Source: Blattamonas nauphoetae
Lineage: Eukaryota > Preaxostyla > Oxymonadida
NCBI GenBank assembly: GCA_033064195.1
Contig: JARBJD010000180.1
Location: 62,001 to 126,000 of the forward strand
Direction: 5' to 3'
DNA length: 64,000 nucleotides
Position 1 is the stretch's first letter. Every line of letters starts with the position of its first letter. Shown piece after piece: positions 30,535 through 41,918 of the stretch. Made by a program: the position numbers and the translations under genes. A model generated the notes under the pieces. That model was given only the letters and a program-made list of their open reading frames with translations. It was not told the origin of the DNA and did no database searches.

Positions 30535-31735
30535 TGTGGTTGATCGAACAATAGACACTCGAGCTTCGAGCCTTTTGAAGAATTGAATGAAGCAGATTCT
30601 GGATGTCTTCTTTTTTATGTCTGTTCCTTTGATTGATGTCATGTTTCTCATTATCCATTGAATGAAACATCGACAGTTGTTCTTTCAAAAGATTCAAGAG
30701 GTATCTGGCAATATCATCCGCCTAATATCATCAGTCAAGCTGTTGAACACTAATTTTCAAGCCACTTGATTGCTTTCTCATACTGGTTTCGTTAACCCGA
30801 GTTTCTCTAGCTTTTACTCCTGCTTTTCAAAATTCTCAAGGTGATAGAACCGCCCTTTCTTCCTTATTGCTGGATGAGCCACTCACACCAAATGGGAGAT
30901 TATTTTTGAAAGGTTGCAAAACACTATGGAGCGTCACCAAAAATTATTTTTTGCCTAATTAACAGATACAGGCTTAAAGAGATATTGAGCCATAAATTGA
31001 GTGAATTTTGTTTTGATCGCGTTTGAGACGACCATTTTTTCACCAGCACAAATTGACACACTTTTTGATACAATACACGTCATAAAACCAAGAAGTGGTG
31101 TAAAACGCTAAAAAATAACGGATACATGAGCAAAAAGTGAAATAAATGCACAAATCATTCAAAAAACCATGAAAAGCACCTCAATGCTCTATCTCTCGAG
31201 ACGAGGAGTATTGCCCTGGAATAATCTGAACATGTCAGGATGGTTATTTTGATGTCAATTTACGAAGGAATATCAGTTTTGAGGGATAGTATCTAAAAGG
31301 GAGGATGAACAGAAAACGCGTGTTGATCCCAGGACGAGACGAACAATATCATCTGAACAAAACACAAAAAATGAAGGAAAACATGTGAAAATACCAGATT
31401 ATGACTTTAATCAGTGAGATGACAAGTCTCGAAGTTGTCGGGAAGACTGTTGAAAACCGACTTTGGAGAGAGAAGATGAAAAAGAAAGAACAATGGAAAC
31501 TTTGTTGGTTCACATCAAAAGAAGTGTTCAAACACTGATCTTACGCGAATGAGAAGGTATGTCCAAGAATTGGCGAAGAGGGGTCACCGCCAGCAGAAAT
31601 CTGAATGAAAAGAGTGGATGAATCGGTAAATGAACGTACAAAACCTTCAGTGTGTTGATTGAAGGGGTATATGCAGACAATGAGAATGGTTAGGCAAATT
31701 TCCAGACTTACACAAAAATATGACGCCAGCAACTT
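30535..31735. other. Gene-poor stretch; possible small spliced minus-strand frame
   Basis: Mostly AT-rich DNA without open frames. At about 31.34-31.79 kb the minus strand has two frames that could be exons (SLEICLTILIVCIYPFNQHT then GGDPSSPILGHTFSFA; SRFSTVFPTTSRLVISLIKV) separated by a plausible GTAAGA...AAG intron, with a hydrophobic helix. The join leads to an early stop, so I do not call a gene. Confidence 0.3.
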
Positions 31736-34700
31736 TTGAAAAATAATCACCCAAATTCTGAAGACCATGTACAGCCTCGCACAATTCATCTCTCATCGTC
31801 AACATACCAAGGGAAATTGTGTCCGGTTATTTCAAAGTCTATGGTGTTGATTGGATCAAATACAATCCTCACTCTTTCACTGGACAGAAATCCCAAACCG
31901 ACGACGACTATCACACCGGACAATACCCCAAAGAATGGAATTGATCACAATTTCCATTATATTCTGGATGTATTGAATAGTTCACTATTACTCCAGCAAC
32001 TTCATATTCATCCAGGAACGGACAGTTCTGGTGTCGCCGTCGTCAGATCGTCTTCCGTGACTCTCTCACTCTGTTCAATCGATGTGGCACCATATTCATC
32101 TCCATTTGTTGTCGTAGAAGACTTTATAGGAGCAGCGACGGTTTTATCTCTGATATCGTCAAGGATCAAACCATCATCAAGCATCCATGGTCTTCTCCCT
32201 CTTACTGAAGTCCACACTTCTGAACTTTCGTCAGCATATACCCAATCGACTTCCAAGGACATACTTTCATCCACATTATCTTCCGTTCTCTCTGTGTCGG
32301 GAATCGATCTTGCTTTTGATTCCGTTGATTTCTCTCTTGGAACGGGCCCTCTCATCGATTTTGGCATAAAACAGAAGAAATCTCTGATCGGATCCATCGA
32401 ATTTTCCACCTTACTCGACAAAACTTCCTTTATCAACGTAACAAGCCAGCCAGCCAATCCCAGCCTCAAACGACGAGACATGCAACTCTCTCAACGTCTG
32501 GTGGGAACAACCATGTCTTCTAGTTCGAACCACCTGAGCGGCACGTGTGGTGTTCGTCCGTCTTGGGGCGTGGACACTTTGATCTCAAACGCGTCTTTCT
32601 CACACTGCGTCACAAACGCGTCTCCAGACCCAGTCACTGAACCATCAGACGAGGATCCGTCCAATGTGCAGTACGTGCGGGCTGAACCAGCTGACCCACA
32701 GTGGTTTGATAACGAAAATCCTCCCAAAGAAAACCATTTGTTTATTGTCAACAGTTCTTTCAACGACATGATTGCCGAAATGGAAGGAGGAGCTGCTGTG
32801 CATTCTGACGATTCACACGCACATATCACCATCAAAAGGACCAACTTTATGAGTTGCTTCTCTGGGACATCGGGTGGAGCGATCTTTGCGTACATTAGTC
32901 CAAATACCTCCCACAACTTTGTTGCCTATGAATGCATCTTCTCTCAGAACTGGTGCGTGGGAGAGGGTGGACATGCGGTGATCGTTGGATTCAATGTCAC
33001 AATCGCCAAGACTACTTTCTCTGACTCGAAACCTCTCCCTGAACAAACCCCACCGACCTGTTCACTGTATTTCCAAGCAAATCCGAGCATTCGGATCGAC
33101 AACTCAACTTTATCTCGGAACAATGGAACCCAATGCGGAGGAATCTTCATTGTCCAAGGCGACCAGGGCGAGAGCCATACAGCTGTCCTCTCCGATATCC
33201 TCTTCGAATCAAACATCTGTGCTAATTGGAATTCTTCCGAGATAACTACCGACCTTCTCTTCGATCGTTCCGAGCCCTCGATCAAAACTTACAACTGCTT
33301 CTCGACTTCGCAGTTTCACAAATGCTCGTCGGTGAATCATGATCAACACTATCCAACCCTCATCGGTCCCTCCGTCCTCAGCCTCCCCACCCCAGTCGAA
33401 GAAGAAAACCCTCGAGGTGGATTCCAGATTGCTGTGACTCTTTCGGGATTGTTCACAGGAACTGGTCAAGCTTACACTGTGACTTTTTGTGAGACTGGTT
33501 CGTACACTCCTGGGATATCTGTAGATGACGTCACTTTCACACAGTCGAGGGGAACAGTCCGTATTCCGATTGGCGCAGGCGATGGGTTAGAATTCGATAC
33601 AGAATACAACATCTCCAACATCTGCAAAGTCGATCTTCCTGCACGTAACGACATCGCCGAATCTGGGCAGGACGAATTAGAATGGACTTGGTGGATCTTC
33701 GACCAATCGTTCTCCTCGGAACTGTCAGGACTCACATTTAAGACCAAACCGCAACCCAAACTCGTCTCTGTCGATGTTCGTGTGAAATCGTCGTTTAATC
33801 AGATCGTCGAGATCGTTCTGACTGTTGACAGAGTCACTAAAGGCGAGTATTTCATGATTGTGACTGATGACTTTGGAGAACAAATTGATGTCGGGTGTGT
33901 CGCATTCGACACGTCGATGGTTGAATCAAGCGCCTCGTTGGAAGTCGATTTGCGTCAAGTTAACCTCCTTCCGGAAATGCAGTACAGTGTCTTGTGTCTT
34001 CTTGACGAATATCTGGCAATCAACATCAACGAACAACTGTTGAAAATTCCAACATTCTCGTCGTCCGCTTTCATCGTCAGTTCGAGTGGAGATGACGGGA
34101 ATGAAGGCTCGATGGACCTTCCGTTCAAAACATTGTCAGCAGCTCTGAAGAAAGCAGAAGGAGCTGGCGATGATGTCAGTGTGGTTATCGTTGATTCTGT
34201 CGAAATTGGGGAAGTTGTGCATTTTGATGGCTCAACCACAACGATGTCACAGATCGTGTCAACAGTGGAGGGCGATGGAGATGGAAAGACCCTTCTCTGC
34301 AGTGTTTCTGATGGCGAGTGGGTGACAGGGACAACTCGAGAATACAATGCAATGATCAATCTCATTCACTCGACACTGAACTACAACCGACTCGTGTTCT
34401 CGCCGATGTCTCCTCCTCACGGGATCGTGTCCGTCTTCTCCGTTGGCGCGAAATCAACACTCGCCATGTCCGAATGTTCACTCCAATCCCAAACACCGAT
34501 CGTGTTTTCCTTCGTCTCTGTGAAACCAGAGGGGAAACTGCAGATTTCTCAATTGACATGCCAAAACCTGACATTCTCCAAAAAGTCCAGCCTGGTCGAA
34601 GTCCAAGGGAACGGAACGTCCTCCCTCGCCAACTGCTCGTTCTCTTCGATCTCCTTCTCGGAAGGTGGAGTGCTTGTTGGGAAGACAAGTTCAGGTTTCT

Positions 34701-35185
34701 CCGTCTCAAACTCGACTTTCGTTGGATGCAGTGGAACCCGTTTCGGAAGTCTGATCCGAATGAACGTTATCGGCTGCAAGGCCCAAATCATCAAAAGTCA
34801 TTTTGAAAACTGTTCCACGCAGGTATCTCTGTCGAAGATGGAGGGAATGTCAGGAGTGATGGGAGGGGGATGTGTTGTCGTTGTGATGGAGTCAGCCGCG
34901 TCAAGACGACTTCCAGCCAGTTCCGTCGATTTCACGTCCTCCTCTTTCACATTATGCACTCTCACCAACACTGACCCAACAATGTCGAGTGTGCGAGTGG
35001 GTGGAAGTGCGTTTCTGATCGTTGGGAATGGAGGAAGTGAGACTGTCGTTCTGCGCGGTGTACAAATCTCAAAATGCACCGTCCAGAATCTTCTTCCTCC
35101 TGATCCGCCCGTTTCTTCTGCTTATCTTGTTTTGTCGAAGAGGCAGCTTATTCATACTGACAGGCGCGGTTTGGTTGTGAAGTAG
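31736..35185 (+). CDS. Beta-helix repeat protein, truncated relative to its family
   Basis: A frame of 1,149 residues; the first ATG is at 31841, since the frame opens at a TTG. Beta-helix signatures include LFIVNSSFNDMIAEMEGGAA, SGGAIFAYISPN and, in the C-terminal part, SSSGDDGNEGSMDLPFKTL, a Pmp-like repeat-region start. Family members here have a signal peptide and either a membrane helix or a helix plus kinase-like domain. This one has neither a clear signal peptide nor an anchor: it stops after SKRQLIHTDRRGLVVK. It could be a fragment, lack unseen 5' exons, or be a released form. The body is intact over more than 3 kb, so decay, if any, is recent. Confidence 0.7.
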   Translation: MKNNHPNSEDHVQPRTIHLSSSTYQGKLCPVISKSMVLIGSNTILTLSLDRNPKPTTTITPDNTPKNGIDHNFHYILDVLNSSLLLQQLHIHPGTDSSGVAVVRSSSVTLSLCSIDVAPYSSPFVVVEDFIGAATVLSLISSRIKPSSSIHGLLPLTEVHTSELSSAYTQSTSKDILSSTLSSVLSVSGIDLAFDSVDFSLGTGPLIDFGIKQKKSLIGSIEFSTLLDKTSFINVTSQPANPSLKRRDMQLSQRLVGTTMSSSSNHLSGTCGVRPSWGVDTLISNASFSHCVTNASPDPVTEPSDEDPSNVQYVRAEPADPQWFDNENPPKENHLFIVNSSFNDMIAEMEGGAAVHSDDSHAHITIKRTNFMSCFSGTSGGAIFAYISPNTSHNFVAYECIFSQNWCVGEGGHAVIVGFNVTIAKTTFSDSKPLPEQTPPTCSLYFQANPSIRIDNSTLSRNNGTQCGGIFIVQGDQGESHTAVLSDILFESNICANWNSSEITTDLLFDRSEPSIKTYNCFSTSQFHKCSSVNHDQHYPTLIGPSVLSLPTPVEEENPRGGFQIAVTLSGLFTGTGQAYTVTFCETGSYTPGISVDDVTFTQSRGTVRIPIGAGDGLEFDTEYNISNICKVDLPARNDIAESGQDELEWTWWIFDQSFSSELSGLTFKTKPQPKLVSVDVRVKSSFNQIVEIVLTVDRVTKGEYFMIVTDDFGEQIDVGCVAFDTSMVESSASLEVDLRQVNLLPEMQYSVLCLLDEYLAININEQLLKIPTFSSSAFIVSSSGDDGNEGSMDLPFKTLSAALKKAEGAGDDVSVVIVDSVEIGEVVHFDGSTTTMSQIVSTVEGDGDGKTLLCSVSDGEWVTGTTREYNAMINLIHSTLNYNRLVFSPMSPPHGIVSVFSVGAKSTLAMSECSLQSQTPIVFSFVSVKPEGKLQISQLTCQNLTFSKKSSLVEVQGNGTSSLANCSFSSISFSEGGVLVGKTSSGFSVSNSTFVGCSGTRFGSLIRMNVIGCKAQIIKSHFENCSTQVSLSKMEGMSGVMGGGCVVVVMESAASRRLPASSVDFTSSSFTLCTLTNTDPTMSSVRVGGSAFLIVGNGGSETVVLRGVQISKCTVQNLLPPDPPVSSAYLVLSKRQLIHTDRRGLVVK

Positions 35186-35407
35186 TGTCTATTATCTGTA
35201 TCGTTCTTTCATCACGTGTTTTTCGTATTTTATAGCGTTCCGTTATGTGTGTGAACTCTTTAGTTTCCAACGATTATTCTGAAGTTCTTTATCTGTTGTT
35301 TATTCAAATGGTAGGAAGACGAAATTCTAAATTTGAGGAACACTCGTACTCGAATTGTCCACTCAATGGGCCATTTTATTCTTTATTTTTGTTCCACTGA
35401 GTTATCA

Positions 35408-37499
35408 ATGTCCCAGCCGCCCCCGGTCAAGCCTACACATTACTCGTTCACTGTTCCGAGTAATTACCAAGTCATGAAACTCCTTGGGAAAGGTTCATAT
35501 GGTATTGTCTGGTATGCAATTCCCAGTCAAATCTTCATCCTACTGTAATTCTCTTTTGATAGTTCGGCCCTAAACGAAACGACAAATCAACGCGTTGCTA
35601 TCAAGAAGATTGAAGATGTATTCAGTCATAAAACTAGCATAAAAAGGACATTGAGCGAAATTCGTTTTCTTACCCGCCTAAAACATCCGAATGTCGGCTA
35701 CTATTTCCCTCTATAACTTACTCTCTTTCTCCCCTCAGATCATTTCCATTAGCGATATATTCGCACCAAAAACATTTCTTTCTTTCGTTGATCTGTATTG
35801 GACATCAGACCTCCTCGACACAGATCTCCATCGCATTATTTCATCTGGCCAACTTCTTATTGAGGAGCACATTAAGTTTTTCATCTATCAAATCACTTGT
35901 GGAATGCGGTACATCCATTCAGCTGGCGTCATTCATCGGGACCTTGTCTGCCCATTATCTCTCATATTACTTGATTTAGAAACCAGCGAATATTCTCGTT
36001 AATAAGGACTGTTCCATCAAGGTATTTATCACATCTCTTTTATCCTGGGTACCAATTTTAGATCTGCGACTTTGGACTCGCAGCGAGCATTAACCAACCT
36101 GACGATGTTCCCAGAAACCAGACTATTTATGTCCAGACGCGCTGGTACCGAGCTCCCGAGCTTCTTCTCGGGAACACAAAATACGACGAAAAAGGTCTGC
36201 ATTTATTTTCAAATCATAAATCCCCTTCTGCTTCATCTGTGTTATATATTCTCGTTGCAGTCGATGTCTGGTCATTGGGATGTATCTTGTTGGAGTTACT
36301 CCTGCGAAAGCCAGCATTTCCAGGAACAAGCTGTTCGTTCATTTTTCTCTTTATTTCTTTTCCAGACATGAATCAACTCGAACATTATTACAAAGTCCTT
36401 CCCATTCCCTCTGACGAAGATTTGAAAGTGGTCGAAAAGCCAAAAGTTTGTTCAGATCTCCTTTCAATTGCTCCTGACAATTCGTGATCTTCCAAACTTT
36501 ATCTGATTTTCCTCATTTCCCCCATTTTATCTTCTTTTTTTGTAGGCTCGTTCTTTCCTGCGAAAACTTCCCAAACACACAAATTCCTTATCATCATTCC
36601 TTTCATCCCACAACGTTGTTGTCTCTTCATCTATCCTCCACCTTTTGGAAAGAACGCTCGCATTCAACCCAGCTGATCGCCCCACTGCGGAAGAACTCCT
36701 CAATCATCCTTTCATCTCGGACTACAAAGGATCTGGCAATGAATCCCTGTTTGACCGCCCACGTCCCCACGAACGTTCCCAGTTCCCGGAAGACACCTCA
36801 TTATCTCTGAATTATGAGTCACTCGCCACTCTCACAACATATAAGCATCTTCTGTTCCAAGAGATCTTACGTTTTCGTCCCCGCACTTTATCGCAGTTCG
36901 AATACTCTATTCCTGAAGAGGAGATCAAGGCGTGCGAACTAGCCAATCCTGGTGTCGTCCAATGGGTTTACACGCATACCCATGCCAAAGTCGGCCGCCT
37001 TCCGCCTCCGATCGTTTCTCCGAATTCTGCCCACCCGTCCATGTTTTCTCCAAGTCATTCGATTTCTAATACTCTCAATTCTGTTCACACAACACATGAC
37101 GAAGATTCAAGGCTTCCTGATGTGAACGGATCAAAACCATATTCGCACCATACATCTCATCAATCGGCAAGTAATTCCACATTAACAACTCCACATGTGT
37201 CCAGGCGATCAAAAACCCTTGGTCTCTCAGCATCTCCTCGAAATCTCTCATCTTCCCACAACTCACGTCTCAAACATGCCTCATCCACAAAGTCCAAAAA
37301 TCCTGGACATCGCACAACTCTAAGCATGGGGCAGATGACTGGCTATGTCCATACACAAACTACGGGGACAAATCCCCAGTTTACAAGGAGGAAGTCATCA
37401 CTTGGCTTGAAGCAGGTTTCACCCTCCAATTCAAGTAAACACCTTGTGTCGGTGTCGTCGAGTCAACAATTGGCGCCTAATCCAGATTCTGTTCTATAG
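35408..37499 (+). CDS. MAP kinase (ERK-like), eight exons
   Basis: Exons 35408-35511, 35563-35692, 35739-35945, 35980-36021, 36062-36194, 36261-36332, 36366-36445 and 36546-37499 join to 573 residues in one frame. Kinase motifs in order: [11 protein letters not shown] (glycine loop), [10 protein letters not shown] (Lys), IHRDLKPANIL (HRD), ICDFGLA (DFG), [15 protein letters not shown] (activation loop and APE), [14 protein letters not shown], and [14 protein letters not shown]. The activation-loop T-x-Y motif is TIY instead of TEY or TDY, so dual phosphorylation by a MAPKK is expected. The C-terminal 230 residues are Ser/His/Thr-rich low complexity with no known domain. It is cytosolic or nuclear signalling in general; the pathway is unknown. 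Confidence 0.92.
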
Positions 37500-37990
37500 T
37501 TCAACGCGACTTGTTTTATTGATTATTTTGCTTCTGTTTTAACCTTTGCCCTGATTTCATTCTTTATTCGTCCTCTACTTGTCTTTTGACTCAACTATCT
37601 GCTAGATATTGAATCGAATATCGTTTTTTATGATTTCAGGCAAATACTTCTCCTTCTCATCTTTTCTTTCACTTCAGAAGGCACTTTTTTTCTTCGATGG
37701 ACATTTTGGTCTTATGCACTCTTCTTTTTCACACAAATCAACAACCGGAACCGTATCACAAGAGATTTTCCAATATTTTATGGGAAGTGTTAGATGTAAT
37801 CACAGTTCCAGTTTTTTTTGATTCTGTTGTTTTGTGCTTGTTTTCCTGAGAAATATTGATACAATAACGATAATTTGATAAAAACACACATTTGTGAATT
37901 GTAGAAGTCAGTGAACAAGAATATGAAGCTCACAATCCTTTTCCGAGCTGTCAAGGGCCTGAGAAAGGATTGTCCGAGATATATACGTCA
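37500..37990. other. Intergenic region between convergent genes
   Basis: T-rich on the left and A-rich on the right, containing the 3' ends of the MAP kinase gene and of the convergent ARM-like gene. I see no gene or repeat in it. Confidence 0.5.
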
Positions 37991-39040
37991 CTAGTCCTCA
38001 TCTAACAAAAGATTCCCTCCACAGAAATGGAGAATCTTCAATGCACAGCTTTGAGCACGTGTTTCATCACCATCCTCATCTTTGCTGAGAGATGCGAATG
38101 TTGAGATTTCGTCCAGGATCCCTTCCTCCACAAAACGCCGAAAACAGAGTTTACTTCGAATCTGCTCTTCACCATCTGATTTGAGCCAGGACTCGATTGT
38201 ATGGGACAGATCAACGACGAAATAGTCTCGCAGAGTGTCGCATGTGAAGAAATCTAAGCAGCGAGTGAACGAGTGAAATAAGGGTAATGATAAGAGATAG
38301 TCCATTGCCGGTTCATGATGAGGCGAAATGACAACCAAGTAATTCATCAACCAAGCAAGTGTGAGGGAGTTCGTTGAGTCCTGAAAAACGAGGGAGTTCT
38401 GACAAATAAATCGGAAAAATGGTTGTAAGGGTCGCAAAAGCGTATGAAGGACAAAATTATGTTCTGTGTCCGTTCGCATCTTCTGTTTTGATGGAGATGA
38501 CCCATCCGATGGCCACCAAATGACGAGAGAGTGATACACAAGATCCAAAAATCGGTGATGATATTGTGGCACAAGGTGGGTATTGTGTTCTTGAAAGGAT
38601 TGTGGGAGGTTAATAAAAAGCCCAGATTTCGATATGTTCATCAGAGACAGGAGAGATGAACCTTCGAGGATTTCTGACAGCAGATCAATGGTTTGAGTAA
38701 GGAAATTACTGTCCGGGCATGTCAGGAGTGTAAGAAATGAATCAGTGAACCTTTGGCATGAATTCCTCTCCATAGGGACAAGTGTGATAGAGACTCGACT
38801 TCTTTTGTAATTTTTCTGGTTGATTTCGGAAATCTGGCTATACAAAAGCGAAATTTTGCTTGAATCTTCCTTGTTCAAGGATTCACCGTCCTTGATGAGA
38901 TCTACAAGCGACAGAAACACTGGCGAGAGAGCTTCAATTGATGTGAGTGAGCTAATTTCTTCAAGGGAAGTCTGGCGAAAGGATGGAGATTTGCTTCCAT
39001 CAGTTGATGCATTGTCGTGTGGTGACAATGGATTCGACAT
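37991..39040 (-). CDS. ARM-like repeat protein
   Basis: A single-exon frame of 349 residues from the ATG at 39040 (MSNPLSPHDNASTDGSKSPS). It has helical repeats such as TQTIDLLSEILEGSSLLSLM and a C-terminal RFVEEGILDEISTFASLSKD, which corresponds to the EGxxD tail of the other paralogues. It lies beside a related minus-strand copy at 39.4-40.4 kb, suggesting tandem duplication. Function unknown. Confidence 0.75.
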   Translation of the reverse strand: MSNPLSPHDNASTDGSKSPSFRQTSLEEISSLTSIEALSPVFLSLVDLIKDGESLNKEDSSKISLLYSQISEINQKNYKRSRVSITLVPMERNSCQRFTDSFLTLLTCPDSNFLTQTIDLLSEILEGSSLLSLMNISKSGLFINLPQSFQEHNTHLVPQYHHRFLDLVYHSLVIWWPSDGSSPSKQKMRTDTEHNFVLHTLLRPLQPFFRFICQNSLVFQDSTNSLTLAWLMNYLVVISPHHEPAMDYLLSLPLFHSFTRCLDFFTCDTLRDYFVVDLSHTIESWLKSDGEEQIRSKLCFRRFVEEGILDEISTFASLSKDEDGDETRAQSCALKILHFCGGNLLLDED

Positions 39041-39376
39041 GGCAAAGTCAATTTGATGTCAAAGAGAGGAATGAAAACAAATCTGGGCTGGATCCCGATG
39101 TATGTCATTCTGTTCGAAATATCGAAGATTGAGTTGAGATCTCATTTATAGAATGACGAAGAGTAAATTGAGACGCGTGAATAGAAGATTCCTTCTTTGC
39201 TCGTTGTTTTGAGAACTCCAAGACTTTAATTGGTGAGAAAAGCATCGAAGATCCAGATCCTGAAACTCCAATTCATATAGTTGACGGCAAACAGAACAAT
39301 TGTGAGGTTGTCGGCTTCACAACGCGAAGGGACGAAGGGAGAGTCCGTAACTCGACTATTCTGGAGTTTGGAGTGT
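39041..39376. other. Intergenic region
   Basis: Upstream region of the ARM-like gene starting at 39040 and 3' flank of the next minus-strand gene. No coding frame or element was seen. Confidence 0.4.
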
Positions 39377-40448
39377 CTATGCAGGACGTGCGCTATTCAA
39401 TCCAAATTGTTTGGACAGTTGCAGCGAATCCTTCATGATTACGGTGTTCTCTTCCAGGTTTCTCCCATTCATCAGTTTCTGCTCGACTGCATCATCGAGT
39501 CCCTCGCTTCGGAGTACTGGCATGATATTGTGTGTTCGTTCATGCAATTTTTCTCTTCTAAAATTGATGAGTCTGAGAAATGTCAAGAATTGCTTCAACA
39601 TCATGGTAACTGTAAATTCACTGAATTCTGACAGGAATAACACGTAAGCTCTTGGGATTGATGAAGAGAGAATATATCGCATTGTGGGGAGGTAATGGAC
39701 AGCAATTTCGAACAGATGAACGATGAGTTGGAGAATGTCATATATACAACTCAGCGATCGTGTTTGGATGATGTGACGAATGATGTATTCCAGATATTGG
39801 TCGGATGGAACAATTACATTGTTCAAGATCATTTCTCGAATGCATCCTCCGATTCCTGAACCCCATCATTCGTAAGATGGAGTATTTCAGCTGATGTCCC
39901 ACATTCGACGGCGTGAGATAAAACTGCCATCAGTGAGCTGTGAAAGTATTCATTATTTTCAACTGGACGAGTGTGGGGTTGGAGTGAATCCATCAGTTGT
40001 CCGATCCCACCTTCTTTTATGATGGAGATTTTGACAGCCAATGGGGAATCGTCGTACCAATCGTGAAGGAGCATAAAACATGTCTTTGTAACAATCCAGT
40101 ATGGGCATGCCAATATGATCAACAGGTGATTTAGAAAAGCTTGGTTTTTGTCATCGTGGTGAGGACACAGATGATCATGGAGATGATGTCCAAAGGGGAG
40201 GTCTTGACAGTTCAGGAACTTAAAAAATTGAATTGATTTCAATTGCTGATCATCGTCAAGTGCACACCCCTCCTCCAAACCTTTGACAAGCGATTGGAAG
40301 ATCGAGGCGAATTCAGGAAAAGATTCCGGCTCGTGTCCGTCCCAATCCAAGAAGTGACTGGAAACTGAAGATTCAAGCAAGAAAGATGATTCAAAAGGTG
40401 GGACAAACCTTCAGGAAAGCGGCTTGATTTCGCATGTACCTGGCCCAT
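39377..40448 (-). pseudogene. ARM-like repeat gene with a probable frameshift
   Basis: Exon 1 (40409-40448, MGQVHAKSSRFPE) joins through a 43-nt intron (40366-40408) to a long exon reading VSSHFLDWDGHEPESFPEFA and onward to LHLTNDGVQESEDAFEK and a stop. The family continues in the next frame: CIREMILNNVIVPSDQYLEY through RSEGLDDAVEQKLMNGRN to 39377. The frame change near 39.85 kb has no usable intron, so a one-base indel (or an assembly error) is the simplest reading. The rest is well preserved, so the lesion would be young. Confidence 0.65.
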
Positions 40449-40699
40449 TCTGTTGAGTTCGAACTTTAAAATTGAAGTATGGGTCCGACAATTTTTGATT
40501 TGGATTCTGAGAGTTTCTCTCTAAACAGACTCCATTCTCCTGCTTCTATTTTTTTGGCCGAAGAGAGACTTTTATTTTTCTTTGATTGAAATCCTGTTGA
40601 GATGAGGATTGATCGACTCAACATTTGAACGTGAAATGACATGACGACCACCGATGATGTGTGTCTGCATTTCATACGGACCGCTCGCTCGGAACAATC

Positions 40700-41789
40700 A
40701 TGTTGATCTCACTCACTCTATTCTCGGTTCTTTTTGCCCAGAATCAGCCTTCTCGAATTCCTTCAAAGAAAGTCCAGGAAATCACGGAATGTGATCGTTC
40801 TTGCAAAGTGTGTTGGAACTCTCACATTTCATTTTTCATGTTCACCATTTATTTTATCACACTCATTTCTGTAGGACCACATCCATGAATGCTTGGAACG
40901 ATCATCAGAACAGTGCAAATCAATGTGCGCCCAGGAACTGTTGAAGAGCACTGATGGTGAAGGGCCATCAATCGGACAGTGGTTTGACTGCTACACTGAT
41001 TGTGTCATGGAAAGCGGTATTGACTGCTTTGTTGATGGAGGAAAATGTCTGGATGAGTGCAAAGTGTCCATCCAGGAAAAATCGCAGAAAGAAGGACGCG
41101 AACCTGAACAAGGTCAACGTCCCCAACAGCCGAATCAACAACAGTACCATCAGGGCTTCCCAAGATTTGGTCAGCATGATCAACATCAGAACCAGTTCCA
41201 ACAACGATTCGGACAACAATTCCAGCAACCCACATTCAATCATCAACAGAATCAGCAACAACAATTCCCCAATCAAAACCAGCAGCAACAAAGATTCCCA
41301 CAACGCCAACAACAGCCTCAGAATCCCCAAAACCAACAACAGCCTCAATCCCAAAACCAGACTGAACAACAGCCCCACCAAAGCTGGGGATGGAACCAAC
41401 CGCTCCAATATGCCCCAGGCTACGCCCAGAATTATAACCAAGGCTACAACTACAACCAAAATGGATATTCCCAGAATTATCCCAATCAATACAATTCCTA
41501 CGGCAATGGTGGATACAACCAGTACTCCGCAGGAAGCGGCTATGGGCAAGGTGGATACTCTCAGGGCGGATACAGTCAAGGAGGCTACAATCAGGGTGGT
41601 TATGGAAACCAAGGATATGGAAGGTATAACGGCGGTGGATATGCCAATCAGGGATATGGCAACTATGGGTACAACACTCCCCTTCACCAAAATTACCCAC
41701 AACCGCACTCTGCATCTGGAAACCGGTATGGGAACAGAGAGGGTCAGTGCAACAGAATGGAACAACGCCAGCAGAATAGAAGATATTAA
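40700..41789 (+). CDS. Secreted Cys-containing protein with Q/N/G/Y-rich tail
   Basis: Exon 1 (40700-40807) and exon 2 (40875-41789) join in frame to 340 residues. A signal peptide (MLISLTLFSVLFAQ) is followed by a Cys-spaced region (TECDRSCKDHIHECLERSSE, CKSMCAQELL, CYTDCVMESGIDCF, CLDECK) with regular C-x3-C pairs that probably form disulfides. From about residue 120 the protein is Q/N-rich (FGQHDQHQNQFQQRFGQQFQ) and then G/Y/N-rich with short GGYSQGGYNQGGYG repeats. The composition is prion-like or adhesive. Q codons are CAA and CAG, consistent with the standard code. Role unknown; an extracellular matrix, cyst-wall or glue protein would fit. Confidence 0.75.
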
Positions 41790-41888
41790 TTGAAGCTGAT
41801 CGTTTTTAATCACTACACAGTCGCGTTCTCTCTTTGTTGTTTTGTGAAATCTTGAGTTTTGTGTGAAAGTACTACCTTATTTCAGTCT

Positions 41889-41911
41889 CAATGGGCGACG
41901 TTGCCCATTGA
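41889..41911 (+). promoter_or_regulatory. Short upstream ORF within a perfect hairpin
   Basis: Just before the start of the membrane-protein gene, CAATGGGC and GCCCATTG (41889-41896, 41903-41910) form an 8-bp inverted repeat with a 6-base loop. The repeat contains an ATG opening a six-codon frame ending TGA at 41911, eight bases before the main ATG at 41919. It might reduce initiation. It could also be spliced out, because TTTCAG precedes it. Confidence 0.3.
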
Positions 41912-41918
41912 TCCACAA

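Noticed and set aside
40954-41813. Overlapping long frames on both strands in the Q/N-rich gene
   Set aside because: They arise from CAA/CAG and GGN-rich codons read in other frames; only the frame with signal peptide and spaced Cys is coherent.
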